This document shows, one piece after another, positions 21,300 through 34,600 of a stretch of 64,000 bases of DNA. Source of the DNA: Haematococcus lacustris (taxonomy: Eukaryota; Chlorophyta; Chlorophyceae; Chlamydomonadales; Haematococcaceae); contig JASKMD010000017.1 in NCBI GenBank assembly GCA_030144725.1, forward strand, positions 9,385,029 through 9,449,028, given 5' to 3'. How positions within the stretch are numbered: the first letter of the stretch is position 1; each line of letters opens with the position of its first letter. Below the pieces are notes generated by a model, which saw only the letters and a list, made by a program, of their open reading frames with translations, did no database searches and was not told the origin of the DNA. A program made the position numbers and the translations under genes.

Positions 21300-24076
21300 C
21301 AGGGTCAGGGTCAGGGTCAGGGTCAGGGTCAGGGTCAGGGTCAGGGTCAGGGTCAGGGTCAGGGTCAGGGTCAGGGTCAGGGTCAGGGTCAGGGTCAGGG
21401 TCAGGGTCAGGGTCAGGGTCAGGGTCAGGGTCAGGGTCAGGGTCAGGGTCAGGGTCAGGGTCAGGGTCAGGGTCAGGGTCAGGGTCAGGGTCAGGGTCAG
21501 GGTCAGGGTCAGGGTCAGGGTCAGGGTCAGGGTCAGGGTCAGGGTCAGGGTCAGGGTCAGGGTCAGGGTCAGGGTCAGGGTCAGGGTCAGGGTCAGGGTC
21601 AGGGTCAGGGTCAGGGTCAGGGTCAGGGTCAGGGTCAGGGTCAGGGTCAGGGTCAGGGTCAGGGTCAGGGTCAGGGTCAGGGTCAGGGTCAGGGTCAGGG
21701 TCAGGGTCAGGGTCAGGGTCAGGGTCAGGGTCAGGGTCAGGGTCAGGGTCAGGGTCAGGGTCAGGGTCAGGGTCAGGGTCAGGGTCAGGGTCAGGGTCAG
21801 GGTCAGGGTCAGGGTCAGGGTCAGGGTCAGGGTCAGGGTCAGGGTCAGGGTCAGGGTCAGGGTCAGGGTCAGGGTCAGGGTCAGGGTCAGGGTCAGGGTC
21901 AGGGTCGGGGTCGGGGTCGGGGTCGGGGTCAGGGTCAGGGTCAGGGTCAGGGTCAGGGTCAGGGTCAGGGTCAGGGTCAGGGTCAGGGTCAGGGTCAGGG
22001 TCAGGGTCAGGGTCAGGGTCAGGGTCAGGGTCAGGGTCAGGGTCAGGGTCAGGGTCAGGGTCAGGGTCAGGGTCAGGGTCAGGGTCAGGGTCAGGGTCAG
22101 GGTCAGGGTCAGGGTCAGGGTCAGGGTCAGGGTCAGGGTCAGGGTCAGGGTCAGGGTCAGGGTCAGGGTCAGGGTCAGGGTCAGGGTCAGGGTCAGGGTC
22201 AGGGTCAGGGTCAGGGTCAGGGTCAGGGTCAGGGTCAGGGTCAGGGTCAGGGTCAGGGTCAGGGTCAGGGTCAGGGTCAGGGTCAGGGTCAGGGTCAGGG
22301 TCAGGGTCAGGGTCAGGGTCAGGGTCAGGGTCAGGGTCAGGGTCAGGGTCAGGGTCAGGGTCAGGGTCAGGGTCAGGGTCAGGGTCAGGGTCAGGGTCAG
22401 GGTCAGGGTCAGGGTCAGGGTCAGGGTCAGGGTCAGGGTCAGGGTCAGGGTCAGGGTCAGGGTCAGGGTCAGGGTCAGGGTCAGGGTCAGGGTCAGGGTC
22501 AGGGTCAGGGTCAGGGTCAGGGTCAGGGTCAGGGTCAGGGTCAGGGTCAGGGTCAGGGTCAGGGTCAGGGTCAGGGTCAGGGTCAGGGTCAGGGTCAGGG
22601 TCAGGGTCAGGGTCAGGGTCAGGGTCAGGGTCAGGGTCAGGGTCAGGGTCAGGGTCAGGGTCAGGGTCAGGGTCAGGGTCAGGGTCAGGGTCAGGGTCAG
22701 GGTCAGGGTCAGGGTCAGGGTCAGGGTCAGGGTCAGGGTCAGGGTCAGGGTCAGGGTCAGGGTCAGGGTCAGGGTCAGGGTCAGGGTCAGGGTCAGGGTC
22801 AGGGTCAGGGTCAGGGTCAGGGTCAGGGTCAGGGTCAGGGTCAGGGTCAGGGTCAGGGTCAGGGTCAGGGTCAGGGTCAGGGTCAGGGTCAGGGTCAGGG
22901 TCAGGGTCAGGGTCAGGGTCAGGGTCAGGGTCAGGGTCAGGGTCAGGGTCAGGGTCAGGGTCAGGGTCAGGGTCAGGGTCAGGGTCAGGGTCAGGGTCAG
23001 GGTCAGGGTCAGGGTCAGGGTCAGGGTCAGGGTCAGGGTCAGGGTCAGGGTCAGGGTCAGGGTCAGGGTCAGGGTCAGGGTCAGGGTCAGGGTCAGGGTC
23101 AGGGTCAGGGTCAGGGTCAGGGTCAGGGTCAGGGTCAGGGTCAGGGTCAGGGTCAGGGTCAGGGTCAGGGTCAGGGTCAGGGTCAGGGTCAGGGTCAGGG
23201 TCAGGGTCAGGGTCAGGGTCAGGGTCAGGGTCAGGGTCAGGGTCAGGGTCAGGGTCAGGGTCAGGGTCAGGGTCAGGGTCAGGGTCAGGGTCAGGGTCAG
23301 GGTCAGGGTCAGGGTCAGGGTCAGGGTCAGGGTCAGGGTCAGGGTCAGGGTCAGGGTCAGGGTCAGGGTCAGGGTCAGGGTCAGGGTCAGGGTCAGGGTC
23401 AGGGTCAGGGTCAGGGTCAGGGTCAGGGTCAGGGTCAGGGTCAGGGTCAGGGTCAGGGTCAGGGTCAGGGTCAGGGTCAGGGTCAGGGTCAGGGTCAGGG
23501 TCAGGGTCAGGGTCAGGGTCAGGGTCAGGGTCAGGGTCAGGGTCAGGGTCAGGGTCAGGGTCAGGGTCAGGGTCAGGGTCAGGGTCAGGGTCAGGGTCAG
23601 GGTCAGGGTCAGGGTCAGGGTCAGGGTCAGGGTCAGGGTCAGGGTCAGGGTCAGGGTCAGGGTCAGGGTCAGGGTCAGGGTCAGGGTCAGGGTCAGGGTC
23701 AGGGTCAGGGTCAGGGTCAGGGTCAGGGTCAGGGTCAGGGTCAGGGTCAGGGTCAGGGTCAGGGTCAGGGTCAGGGTCAGGGTCAGGGTCAGGGTCAGGG
23801 TCAGGGTCAGGGTCAGGGTCAGGGTCAGGGTCAGGGTCAGGGTCAGGGTCAGGGTCAGGGTCAGGGTCAGGGTCAGGGTCAGGGTCAGGGTCAGGGTCAG
23901 GGTCAGGGTCAGGGTCAGGGTCAGGGTCAGGGTCAGGGTCAGGGTCAGGGTCAGGGTCAGGGTCAGGGTCAGGGTCAGGGTCAGGGTCAGGGTCAGGGTC
24001 AGGGTCAGGGTCAGGGTCAGGGTCAGGGTCAGGGTCAGGGTCAGGGTCAGGGTCAGGGTCAGGGTCAGGGTCAGGG
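21300..24076. repeat. (AGGGTC)n hexanucleotide array, about 460 units
   Basis: Almost perfectly pure AGGGTC for about 2.78 kb. The only interruption I see is four GGGGTC units at 21907-21930. It lies inside the GRV2-like intron: on the minus strand it reads CCCTGA-CCCTGA and runs straight into the acceptor CTGCAG at 21297-21302. It ends at an assembly gap, so the true length is unknown. Long open frames across it (VRVR or LTLT) are artefacts of repeat periodicity. Confidence 0.95.
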
Positions 24077-24576
24077 NNNNNNNNNNNNNNNNNNNNNNNN
24101 NNNNNNNNNNNNNNNNNNNNNNNNNNNNNNNNNNNNNNNNNNNNNNNNNNNNNNNNNNNNNNNNNNNNNNNNNNNNNNNNNNNNNNNNNNNNNNNNNNNN
24201 NNNNNNNNNNNNNNNNNNNNNNNNNNNNNNNNNNNNNNNNNNNNNNNNNNNNNNNNNNNNNNNNNNNNNNNNNNNNNNNNNNNNNNNNNNNNNNNNNNNN
24301 NNNNNNNNNNNNNNNNNNNNNNNNNNNNNNNNNNNNNNNNNNNNNNNNNNNNNNNNNNNNNNNNNNNNNNNNNNNNNNNNNNNNNNNNNNNNNNNNNNNN
24401 NNNNNNNNNNNNNNNNNNNNNNNNNNNNNNNNNNNNNNNNNNNNNNNNNNNNNNNNNNNNNNNNNNNNNNNNNNNNNNNNNNNNNNNNNNNNNNNNNNNN
24501 NNNNNNNNNNNNNNNNNNNNNNNNNNNNNNNNNNNNNNNNNNNNNNNNNNNNNNNNNNNNNNNNNNNNNNNNNNNN
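24077..24576. other. assembly gap (500 N)
   Basis: Exactly 500 N, the usual placeholder for a gap of unknown length. The upstream exons of the minus-strand GRV2-like gene and the 5' part of the plus-strand gene at 24577 should both lie here, so the real distance is likely much larger or the join is wrong. Confidence 0.95.
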
Positions 24577-25360
24577 TGCGGCAGAAGGTGTAGCCGGCAG
24601 TGCTTTGGGCCACTCCTCCGCACCAACGCCCGCAGGGCCCGATGCTCCTAGTAAACCCAGCCCGCCGGCAGGCGCTCAGGGCTTGGCACGCTCTGAGCGA
24701 CCCTCGCTCGCGGAGCGACGGAAGCAGGTTGCAGCGCGGCTGGTTGAGAGTGAGGTCACACAAGTAGCGCGCACCCTCGGCCTCGGGGTTCGACCCAGAG
24801 CCCACGTCGCGACGCGCGAAGCGGGCGCGGATGGCAAGGCGACACCCGCCGGGGAAAGTGTCATGTGTGCGTCGCACGCGCAGCAGAACGGCGGGGCTGA
24901 CAGCACGCGGCATGCGACGGAGTGTGGGAAGCAGGACGACGAGCGGGATGTGGGGGCCCAGGGTAAGGGAAGCAGTAGCAGTCGCGAAGAGGGCCGACAC
25001 GATGGTGGCGAAGGCCGGCAGCGTGGCAAGAAGCGCGACCGGCACAAGCACAGAAGCCGGAAGCAAGGCGAAAGGCGGCGCCGCTCCGGGGAAGATGAAG
25101 AGGACGAAGAGGATGAAGGCGAGGTGGTTCACGGAAAACGCGCCCGTAGCAATGTCGATTACAGGCAGCTGTACCAGGACATGTTCGGTGACGAGGAGAA
25201 GAGTGATGCGAGTGACGCCGACATGGAGGGCACTGGTGGGGGTGGCGACGAGCCGGAAGCGGAGGCTGCAGATAAACCACGCGAAGCTAAGGGCAAGCGA
25301 AGCAGATCGCGGGGTGCTGAGTCAGAGTCGGATCATGAGTACATTCCACGGAGCCCTTGA
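24577..25360 (+). CDS. unidentified charged protein, 3' terminal exon (5' end in gap)
   Basis: An open frame enters from the gap and stops at 25358-25360; about 260 residues are visible. It is Pro/Ala-rich at first (PTPAGPDAPSKPSPPAG), then highly charged: a Lys/Arg/His-rich block (KKRDRHKHRSRKQGERRRR), an acidic block (GEDEEDEEDEGE), then DYRQLYQDMFGDEEKSD and a C-terminal KGKRSRSRG...SDHEYIPRSP. The composition suggests a nuclear protein, perhaps linked to RNA or chromatin, but I do not recognise the family. It is convergent with SPB1 on the other side (stop to stop about 325 bp); 25361-25685 shows no gene. Confidence 0.55.
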
Positions 25361-25685
25361 TTGCTGCAGCGGATGCACGAGCGTGGCTTTTGTTGAGCAC
25401 TACTTTGTCGGACGCGCCACTTGCTACTGCTGTCATGGCCACGCGTTACAGGGGTGGAGACTGTCGTCAATGCAAGCAGCCCAGGTTGACGGCAACACAT
25501 GAATCATGGCACCCTAACCCTCATCGTCTTTGTGCTGACGCAAATGACGTGCTCCACTGGTTTCTTGTGCTTGCCTGCTTAGTCATGTTACATCTTCACC
25601 AACATTGCCCAAGTCGTCAACGAAGCCAAGCTTTGAACGGAATGTTACAAAACAACAAAAATACATGCCGCCAAGCACACGGCTT

Positions 25686-28600
25686 TCAGCGCCTGCCTTT
25701 ACCCGACCCGCCCTTTCCGCTGCCACCTTTTCCGCTACCTCCCGCCGTCCCCCGTCCGCCCTTGCCACTACCGCCCGCCGGCCCCCGCCCGCCCTTGCCA
25801 CTACCGCCTGACTTTCTTTTAGCACCGCCCGATCGGCCACCCTTCTTCGCCTTCTTCGCGTTGCTCTTGTCAGCACGCTTATCTTTGAGCATGCGCTTGT
25901 CGAGCGGGGGGCCCCGGCTCTTGCCCCGCGGGCCACCCTTTCCGCCCTTCCCCTTCTTCGCCGTGGACCGCGCCCTCGCATACAGCTTCTCAATCTCGCG
26001 CATTTTGCTGCCCAGCGGCACATCCTCCTGCGGAGCAAACGGGCCACATTCGCCCAAGTCGGCCGACAGCGGCAGAGGGCATGGTGGCAGGCCTCCTGGT
26101 AGCCCCTTGAGCGGCAACGCCAGGATGTTTCTCTCCGAGCAGATGACCGGGTATGTCGTGTGCACCCTCATAGTGTGTACGGTGTATGCGGCCATCCACG
26201 AGTCGAGTCTGGCCCCTGCCCTTCACAACGCTCACCTGAGCAGCCACAGCCTCCGCCTTCTCGCGAGCCTGGGCCAGCTTTCCCTGCATCTTCTTATGCT
26301 GCCGTGCCTTAGCTTCCGCCACCTTCTTGATAGGCCGGGCATCCACGGCCCGCAAGCGCGCCTTCTCCTCTGCCACCTCTTCCTTGGTGACGGGCAGGAT
26401 GGGCCTGCAGGGGGGCCAGGGGCAGGCGGAGGTGGCTTGGTGCGTGATGGCCTGTCATAGGCTGGGTGGGGTGTAGAGTAGGGAGGGAGGGGCAAGGCGG
26501 GAGCTCGTTCAGGGAGGGCAGCCTGTAGCTATCACACAGGGGAATGGCCTGGTGGTACATGATGGCCTGCAGGAGGGAGGGTGCAGGGGAGCAGGGCAGG
26601 CAGCAGGGCAGGTCAGGAGGGAGGGGCTGGGTGGCAGGCGCTTGGGCCCAGAGCAGGCTATGCGTTCCACAATGCAGACGCAGCAGCAGCAGCAGACAGC
26701 GATAGCAGCAGCAGGGCGGCCTACCCAGCAGCGGCGCCGTGGCACGCACCGCATGTGTCTGCGCTCATCCTCGGCGAACCAGCGCGGTAGCCCGGAGTCA
26801 TGGAACGCGTAACGGTTGTAAGCAGCATCCACGATGGTTTCCTTGTCTTTCCGCCGCAGCATGCGCTTGGCCAGTGCCAGCACCTCAGCCTTGCCCTGCA
26901 TGGTGCCACGCAACCAAGCCTCAGTGTCGTGCTGTAGCAGCAGCAAGGTATTGGGCACATTGTGCCCACCAGGTTGCGCTTAATGCAGCAGACAAGCAAG
27001 GTGGCCGAGGGGTTATTGAGGGCTGCAGCAGGGCCCTAGACCAGGCTGCTAGGCTGGGTGCTCACAAGCATGACATCATGCAGAGCCTGCACGCATTGCA
27101 TCTCACAAACAGGGAACTGCAGGGCCCCGCACGCAGTGACTGCGCAGTGTCTGCTGCCTGTGCGTGCCTGGCGGTTGTGGGAGATGTGGAGGGGCTTTTG
27201 CACCATGCAGCAGCAAGTGATGGGACAGTCATGGCGTGGGGCCATCGTGTGCCGGAATGACTGCACCATGAGGATATAAAGATGCATTGCGCGGCGGTCA
27301 TGCGAAAAGGCTACAGCACGCTGCACACCGTGCGCCGCGGCCCACCTGGTCGTCTAGCAAGTCAAACTCGTCTTCGCTGTCGGAGTCGCTGCTGCCTGGA
27401 CCCGACTCCCCGTTTGCATCACCACGCCGTGCTCCGCCACTGGTCTTCCGCGATTTGCTCGGCGGCACCACTTCGAAGCCGTCTCGCTGCTTGTTGCTGC
27501 TGGCTGACTTCCGCTTGCCAAGCACGCCCGCAGCGGCCGGCTTACCCCCCACACCACCCTCGTCTTCGTTGCTGTCCGACTTGGGTTCTGCTGCACTGGC
27601 GCTGCCATTCGCGTTCTTTGGTTGCGCGGTGGCTGCCTGGCTCTTGGCCGACTTGGTGGTTGACTTCCTGGAGGCAAGACCTGAAGCAGGTCAAGGCGAA
27701 TTGCAGCGAGGCGGCTTGGTGGGGTGCATGACCCCACTATTTGCCTCCAGCGTTCCTGCCAGCACATACCACCCCCTCCACCTTACTCTCCCCCTCCGCC
27801 ACCCAGACGTCCTCCAGCCTGCCTGCCAGTATGACTACTCCCTACTCACCTTCCCTGCCACCACTTCCCCCGACCCAGCTGACCCCTTTGGGGACCTGAC
27901 TCCTCCCCACCTTCGGCCCATCACCACCAGCCTCCCACCGGACCCCTTCTACCCCCCTCCTACCCCCTGCCCCGCCCTGCACCACCTCTGCCCCCTCCAT
28001 CACCCCCTGCCCTGATGTTACCCCTCCACCCTCCACACCCCTGAGCCAATCATCAGCACTGCTCTCACCAGCCGCCTCCTCATCTTCGTCCTCCTCCTCC
28101 TCCTCCTCCGCAGCCAGGAGGTCAGGATCATCAAACAGATCTTGCCCGAACCACTGGGCTGCCATGGCTGCCCCAGTGCATGCCACCCCCGCCCTGCTCT
28201 CGTCCAATTGCACCAGCAGCCCCCCACCCCCCAGGTCCTTCTTGGCCCCCAGCTTTGCCAGCCGCCGCTGCTGCTCCTGTGCCGCCTGCCTCTCTCCCCT
28301 TTTTGTCACTTTAGTTGCAGCTGCTCGGGTCACACCCAGGTCACTCCCCGCCTCACTGTCCTCCTCACTCCCCTCTTCACTCTCATCGTCTGCATCACTG
28401 CCGCTTGCCCCAGTGAGGTCTTGGCTAGTGCGTGCAGCAGGCTTGTCTGCCCCCTCCTCCCCCTCAGCCGCATCCTCCCCCTCAGCGTCGTCCAGCTCAC
28501 CCACCATGCCAAGCCGCCTGCGCTTCTCCTGCGGCACCAGCAAGGCAGCAGGATGGCACACCCGCCAAAGCACCCCTGCTGCTGCTGCTGCTACTGCGGC

Positions 28601-31600
28601 TGCGGCGGCGAGGCCGATGTCAGCCACCCCAGAGCACCCCTACTGCTGCCGCTGCTGCCGTGGGTGATAGTGCTGCTGCTGCTGCTGCGATGGGTGCTGC
28701 TGCTGTGGCTGCTGCTGCAGGGGCGGTGGGTGCTGCTCCTGTTTGAGGTGATGAGAGAGGGGTCAGGAGTAGGTGATGGGCAGCTTGCCCTGGAACGCTA
28801 GGCAGGCAGCCTGCTGACTGCTGCTGCAGCATGGCAGGTCGGGGAGCCGCCGGCCCTAGCCCTGGTGTTGACCGCGGTGCTGGGCCTGCTGGTGGGTGCT
28901 GCTGGTTTGGGGAGCGGCTCATAGGGCATTCAGGTGAGAGCAGCGGGGTAGGGCAGCAGGGTGAGGTCAGTGGGGTAGAGCGGGGGCAGCTGGTGTGCAG
29001 TCACCTGCAGGGCGTCCTCCCGCTGGCCCTTGCGTTCAAGGAACTGCGTGTAGGAGCGCTCCAGGGCCGCCTCCAGCTGTGCCTCGTAGGCCAGACTGTC
29101 CTCATCACTGTCAGCCTCCCCTGCTGCACCTGGACACCCAGCAACACGGCACAGCCTGTCTGGGTGCTGGTCACACACCAGCAACAGCAGCAGCAGCGGC
29201 GGCGGCAGCAGCAGCAGCAGCGGCGGCAGCAGCAGCAGCAACGGCAGAGGCGGCGGCAGCTACGGCGTGGCAAACACACATGTCAGTGTTTGACAGCTGG
29301 GTCACTCGCTGCCATGCCCAACTGCTGAGATGTGCATTGAGCTGTTCCCAATCAATGCAGTATGGGAAAACCGATGCGGTGGCAGTGGCGGTGGCAGTGG
29401 CAATAATCAACTGACAGAGGCGGAGCAGGGGTGAGAGGGACCAGTTCGGGCAGGTGAGGGCAGCCCTCTGACAACACCCCCCAAATCCTCCACTGCCCCA
29501 GCACCCACCAGTATGCTCAAGGCCCTGGTACTCATCATCGCTGGAGTCAGGCGCCCCCAACTGCTCCATGTCCTCATCGCCTGGCGCTGACACCTCCACC
29601 ACCTGCACGCCAGCCGGGCAGCCAAGAGCGCATGGAGAGTGCCAGGTCATGGCAGTGAACGGCCAGCAGTGGTGGTCAGGCAGACAGTGGGCAGGGCGAG
29701 GGCGGGGCAGAGCCAGGGTGAGAGCAATGCTATCGCGGCTGTCCCACAGGCGTGCCCGCAGGCTGGTGAAGAGCATGAGGCAGTTTGAGAGCAGGGGAGG
29801 AGGATTAGGGGCTGCGTTTGCATGCGGTTGTTGTGGCGCACAGAGCCACGATTAGCGCCAGACCTGGCCAGGTCTAGCTGAGGTTTGCCTGTGTGCTGTC
29901 CTGTAGCTGTATGCTGCTGCTGCTGCTGCTGTAACCGGCACACAGTGTGTAACCAGCACCCAGGCAGGCTGCCCTGCCTGCAACCAAACCTGGTGCCAGA
30001 CTTTGGTGGCAGCTATCGACACGTCCATGGGGCTCCTCAGCATCCCCTCTCTTGAGCTGCTTCTCCACCCTTCCCTCTCCTCCCTGCCTCCCTCACTTCC
30101 AACCCACCTTGTTCAATGCTGCGGAGTCGCTGGCCTTGAGGGCTGACGCAAGGCTGAACAGCCCCTCTGGCCCGTTGTCCTCCAACGCACCCTGACCCAG
30201 CCCCAGCTGCGCCGCCCTGCGCCACCAGCACCATGACCGCCATCATTACCATCATTACCACCACCACCACCACCCCATCATGGTTCAGACAGGCCAGCGG
30301 CAGAGCTGCAAAACACTGCCTAGCAACCAGGACTAAATCTCTGTTTCCCACTACATCCTGACCATGCAGCCGGTTGCGGTCAGGCTGGGATGCTGTGTCC
30401 AAGGAAGCAGCCTAGCTGGTTGGAGTGCCATAGGCTGCGACTAGGGAGGGCCCCTGCATCTCACCAGCTGCTGCTGGTGCTGCTGCTGGAGGGCTGCAGC
30501 CAGTGCAGCATGGGGCAGCCAGGAGCTGAAAGTGGTGGGGTGCTGAGAAGGGGTGCAGCGGTTCAGCTGGCATGCGAGCCCCGCGGGAGCCATGGGGTGT
30601 GGCCGGCGCGGTGTGATACAGCTTACAAGCAACTGCGGCTGGGAGCACACCGGTAGGGAGAAGGTGAAGGGGCAAGCAGGAGGAGGAGGAGGAGGATGAG
30701 GAGGAGCCGGAAGGCAGTTGTTAGGGTTGTCTGTGCCATTGCCATAACAGACAGTCCTCTGGTGGTCGGCATGTGATGACCCTTTGAAGGCCAGGGAGCG
30801 GCTGCTGCTGCTGCACCCCTCCTCGCCCCCTCCCTCCCCTGCTGCCTACCCATCTCCACCCCCTCCCTCCCCTGACGCCCTCCTCCTCATCCTCTGCTCT
30901 GTAGGTGCCGTCATGCAGGTCAGCTTCCTCCTACCTTCCTGCACCTAGAGCTGCCTGTTCCCTTCCTGCCCGTCCTGGGGCCCACCTGACGCGTGCCTTC
31001 CTCTTGGCCTCCCTGCTCTTCTTCTTTTCCCGGCGCTGGCGGGCCTCCATTGCGTCTCGCACCGCAGCCATCTCAGCCAGCAGTGCAGCCTCTGGATCAG
31101 CCTCCTCTGTCAAGTGGAGCAGGGTGGAAAGCAATCTAGTAACAAAGCAGTCTGGCCAGAAAGCAGGGCTGGCTGGCAATGTGGCTGGCAAAGCAGCAGG
31201 CAGCTGAAAGCCTGGGTGGGCAGGTGATGATGCAGCATGATGACCCATGTCACACTGTCACTAGGAGTGACGGCAGTCCCGCACATGCCACAGTCCCAGC
31301 GAGGGCAACATGAGACCTCACCAGCCCCGGCCTCTGTGTCTTCATCTTTCTGCCCAGCTGTTGCCTTGACAGCTTTCACGTTCTTGCCAGCTTTCCCAAG
31401 GAGGGCGTCCTTTCCGCCGGAGAGCCCGAAGCTGGATTTCAACTCCTTGCGCACCGCTAGTCTCCAGCGCAGCAGCGACTTGAATTCCGTGCGACCCAGG
31501 ACCTGCAGGAACGATGGGTCCACTGGGGGTGTGACTTCGCGACCCTGCAAGGTTCTTGAGCAGTCAAGGCGCTCCTTTGCTAGCCCGGCAACACAGAGCG

Positions 31601-34600
31601 GGTTCCTGCCCTTGGACATGTGGCTTCCTTCTGAGCCCAACCTCAGCGACCAAGTGCCTCCTACACAACAGCACACACATGTCTCAATGACCCAAACACA
31701 CCTGCAAGTCTCCACAGAGAGCGCGAACTTCCGGCGTGGTGGCGGCTGAGCGGCGCACGGCATCCGCAAGCTCCTTCAGATCCGCACCCTCTGGGAGAGC
31801 AGCGGAAGAAGCGTCAGGCAGCGGTGCCCAAGAGTCGGGTCCCTCTAGTGCGATGCGTGTGACCTGCGGCAGCAGGCTTGAACCCAGTTTAGGACATGGC
31901 ATGAGACAATCCGTCGCAAGTTGCGAAGGTCGCGAAGTTCAGCGGCTGCAGCAATCAGACTGCGTAGCAGCAGCTGCGCACACCTTGCCCAGCACCTCCA
32001 CGGGAGTGTCGGTGATGAGGAACGCGACAGCGCTGGCCACCTTGTGCGAAGTCGACAGCCCTTCCTCGTAACCTTCGCGGTGGCGAACCTGAAGAACCCG
32101 GAACCAGCCAGGCCACGCAGCTACGCACACGGCCACCACGTGAAATGTACGAGGAAGGCAGTGGAGGAAGGCAGTGAGTAGTGGGCGAGAAGAGACAAAA
32201 AGGTAATCGCATGAGGCGTGCAGCCTGCCTGCCTACCTGCCTGTGGATCTGGGTGGCTTGTTAGTGGTGTGCAGTCTTTCCTCTTCTCCAGCTTTGCCAT
32301 CCAAGCTAGTGCGGGGGTGCCAGTGAGGGTTCTATACAGGACAGTGAGCATGCCTACATCAGTGGCAGCTGTGGGCATCTTGCCTCAGTTCGCATCAACT
32401 GCACAACCATGGCAGGTGGCAGAGTGAAAGCATGACAGATGTGAAGAGCAGTGCGAGAGCACAGACCGTGGACAGCAGGCCCTGGCCTGCGCTGGCACCG
32501 CCCACCTGCTTGATCTTCTGCTTCATCAGCGCGTCAGGGCCCATCACCTTCTTCACCTCCGACACCTCCTGTGCAGCAAACCCAGCAGCACACTCAGGCC
32601 AGTGGGTAGAGGCAGCTGCCACACCCTGTCACTCTCTGCCACACCCTGTCACACTCTGCCACACTCGGTCTCTAGCTGCCAGCGGCTCAGGGTGCATGGG
32701 TGAGGTAGGGGTGAGAGTCATCCAGTGGTCACCTTCCGGCCAGCTACCTTGTTGTGCTGCTCCTTGGCCGCTCTGGCGTGTGTGCTGCCGGCCCTGACCA
32801 GCTGCCCACCCTGACCGCTACTGCTCTTCACTGCCCACAGCCCAGAGCCCACCCCGCTGACCAGCAAGGGATCCACCTGTACCTGCAGGCTTGCTGAAGC
32901 GTTGCCACACCTCGCACTGCCTGCTGCTCTCGGCAAGGCGCGCAAGGCTAGTGCCGCCGCAGCCCTTGCTGGCAGTAAGGGCATGCCAGCTGAGCAAAAG
33001 TGGCCTCCTTACCTGCTGCCACCCTGCCACCCGCCAGCCACCCCCACCACCCTGCTGCCTGCCAGCAGCCAAGGACCTACAGCGAAGAGATGGCGCGGGT
33101 CCAGCAGCCGGGGGTCGATCTTGGCCGGTGCTTTGTAGCCTGTGCACACAACAAAGATCTCCGCGCTTGTGTTTCGCGATGCGGTGGGCTTGGTGCTGTC
33201 CACCTTGGTGAACAGCTGGTTGAAGGCGTACAGCAACGCGTTGTAGTCCTGAGGGCGTGGCAGCCAGCCAGCAAGGCAGCCAGGCCAGCGTATCAAGCAG
33301 GGAAAGCAGGACCAGGTGCACGGCAGCTGGGCAACAATCAGTCAGGCATGGCCACCACAGGGGTATAGCAGGCACAGGGACAAGGCAGGGGGAGGGGCAC
33401 AGCAGCCACAGGCATTGTTGCAGGCGGGTGAGCACAACGTGTCAGCATAGTGCTGTTAGGAGGAGGGGGGTTGGGGTGGGAACAGTGGTGTGGTGTGAAG
33501 TGGGAGGTGCTGGCTAGGGGCCCTGCCTCAGCGTCAAGCCCTGCTGGGTCATCAGGCTGTGCTGTAGCCGCGGGCTGCGCTGGGCCAGCAGCCTGTGCTG
33601 ACCTTGGACCTGAAGACCTTTGTGATGAAGGTCCCCTGGGGTACCAGGAACTCGGTGGCCAGCTTCAGGGAGTCCAGCACCAGGGCAGCCTGGGGGCAAG
33701 GGGCCAGGGGGCAGGGGCAGCACACCCTAACGCTGTGTGACCCTGTCCCCACACCCCGGCCAAGTGTCAGTAGAGCAGCTAGCTGTGCTTACAGCCTGCA
33801 GTGGCTGCCATGCTGGTTGCTGTGGCTGCTGCCAGGCGTGAGCAGGCGAGGGGCGTCAGGCGCAGGGTCTAATAGCTGAATGAAGGGTGGGGGGTCCCAG
33901 CTGCTTGCCTCTCAACACCCTGGCCATGTCCCAACACTCGGTAGGGTGCGGCAGGGCCAGGGTGGCTGCAGTCAGGTTCCTTTGGCTCTGTGGTTGGGTA
34001 AAGTGTTAAGTGTGAATTGTTGAGGGATAAGTCACCTATGGCCATGGCCAGGGGCAGTATGGCAGGCGGGAGGGGCCAAACTGGGTTTGGGGTGTGTGTG
34101 AGTGTGTGTGAGTGTGTGTGAGTGTGTGTGTGTGAGTGTGGACACACCTGGGTATAGGCCTCATTGGACCAGGCACCACCAATGTTAGGCGCCCCATCAT
34201 GGACCACCACGTCGAACATGTTGCCCCCCGCCTCCTTCTTCAGGGCAGACCGCGTCTCCTGTGGGGGTGGAGGAGGGTAGAGGGGGGTGTAGGGGGGGGG
34301 TAAGGAGGTATAGGGGTTGTAGGGGGGGCCAATGGGCGGGGGGTCTGAGGGGAGGTAGGGCGCAATGGGGTCACGGTGGGGGCATAGCCATGCGCGAGGA
34401 GCTGCCCCCTGGCCCCCCTGGCTGGCCAGGCGCAAGTGATAGCAGGAAGCGGAGGTGCTGGTCAGGGGCGTGAGGGGACTCACACTACTTGCTTCATTCA
34501 CACCGACCTTCCTGCGTCACACTATGTCACTCCCAGCCTGTCACCCTAGTGTGCCATGTGCGGCTGCTGTCACCCCTCCCCCTCTGAGGCCCCCCCCCGC

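Noticed and set aside
20784..24651. Open frames of over 1,200 codons on both strands (VRVR and LTLT proteins)
   Set aside because: They are produced by the 6-bp periodicity of the AGGGTC array and run through 500 N; no gene.
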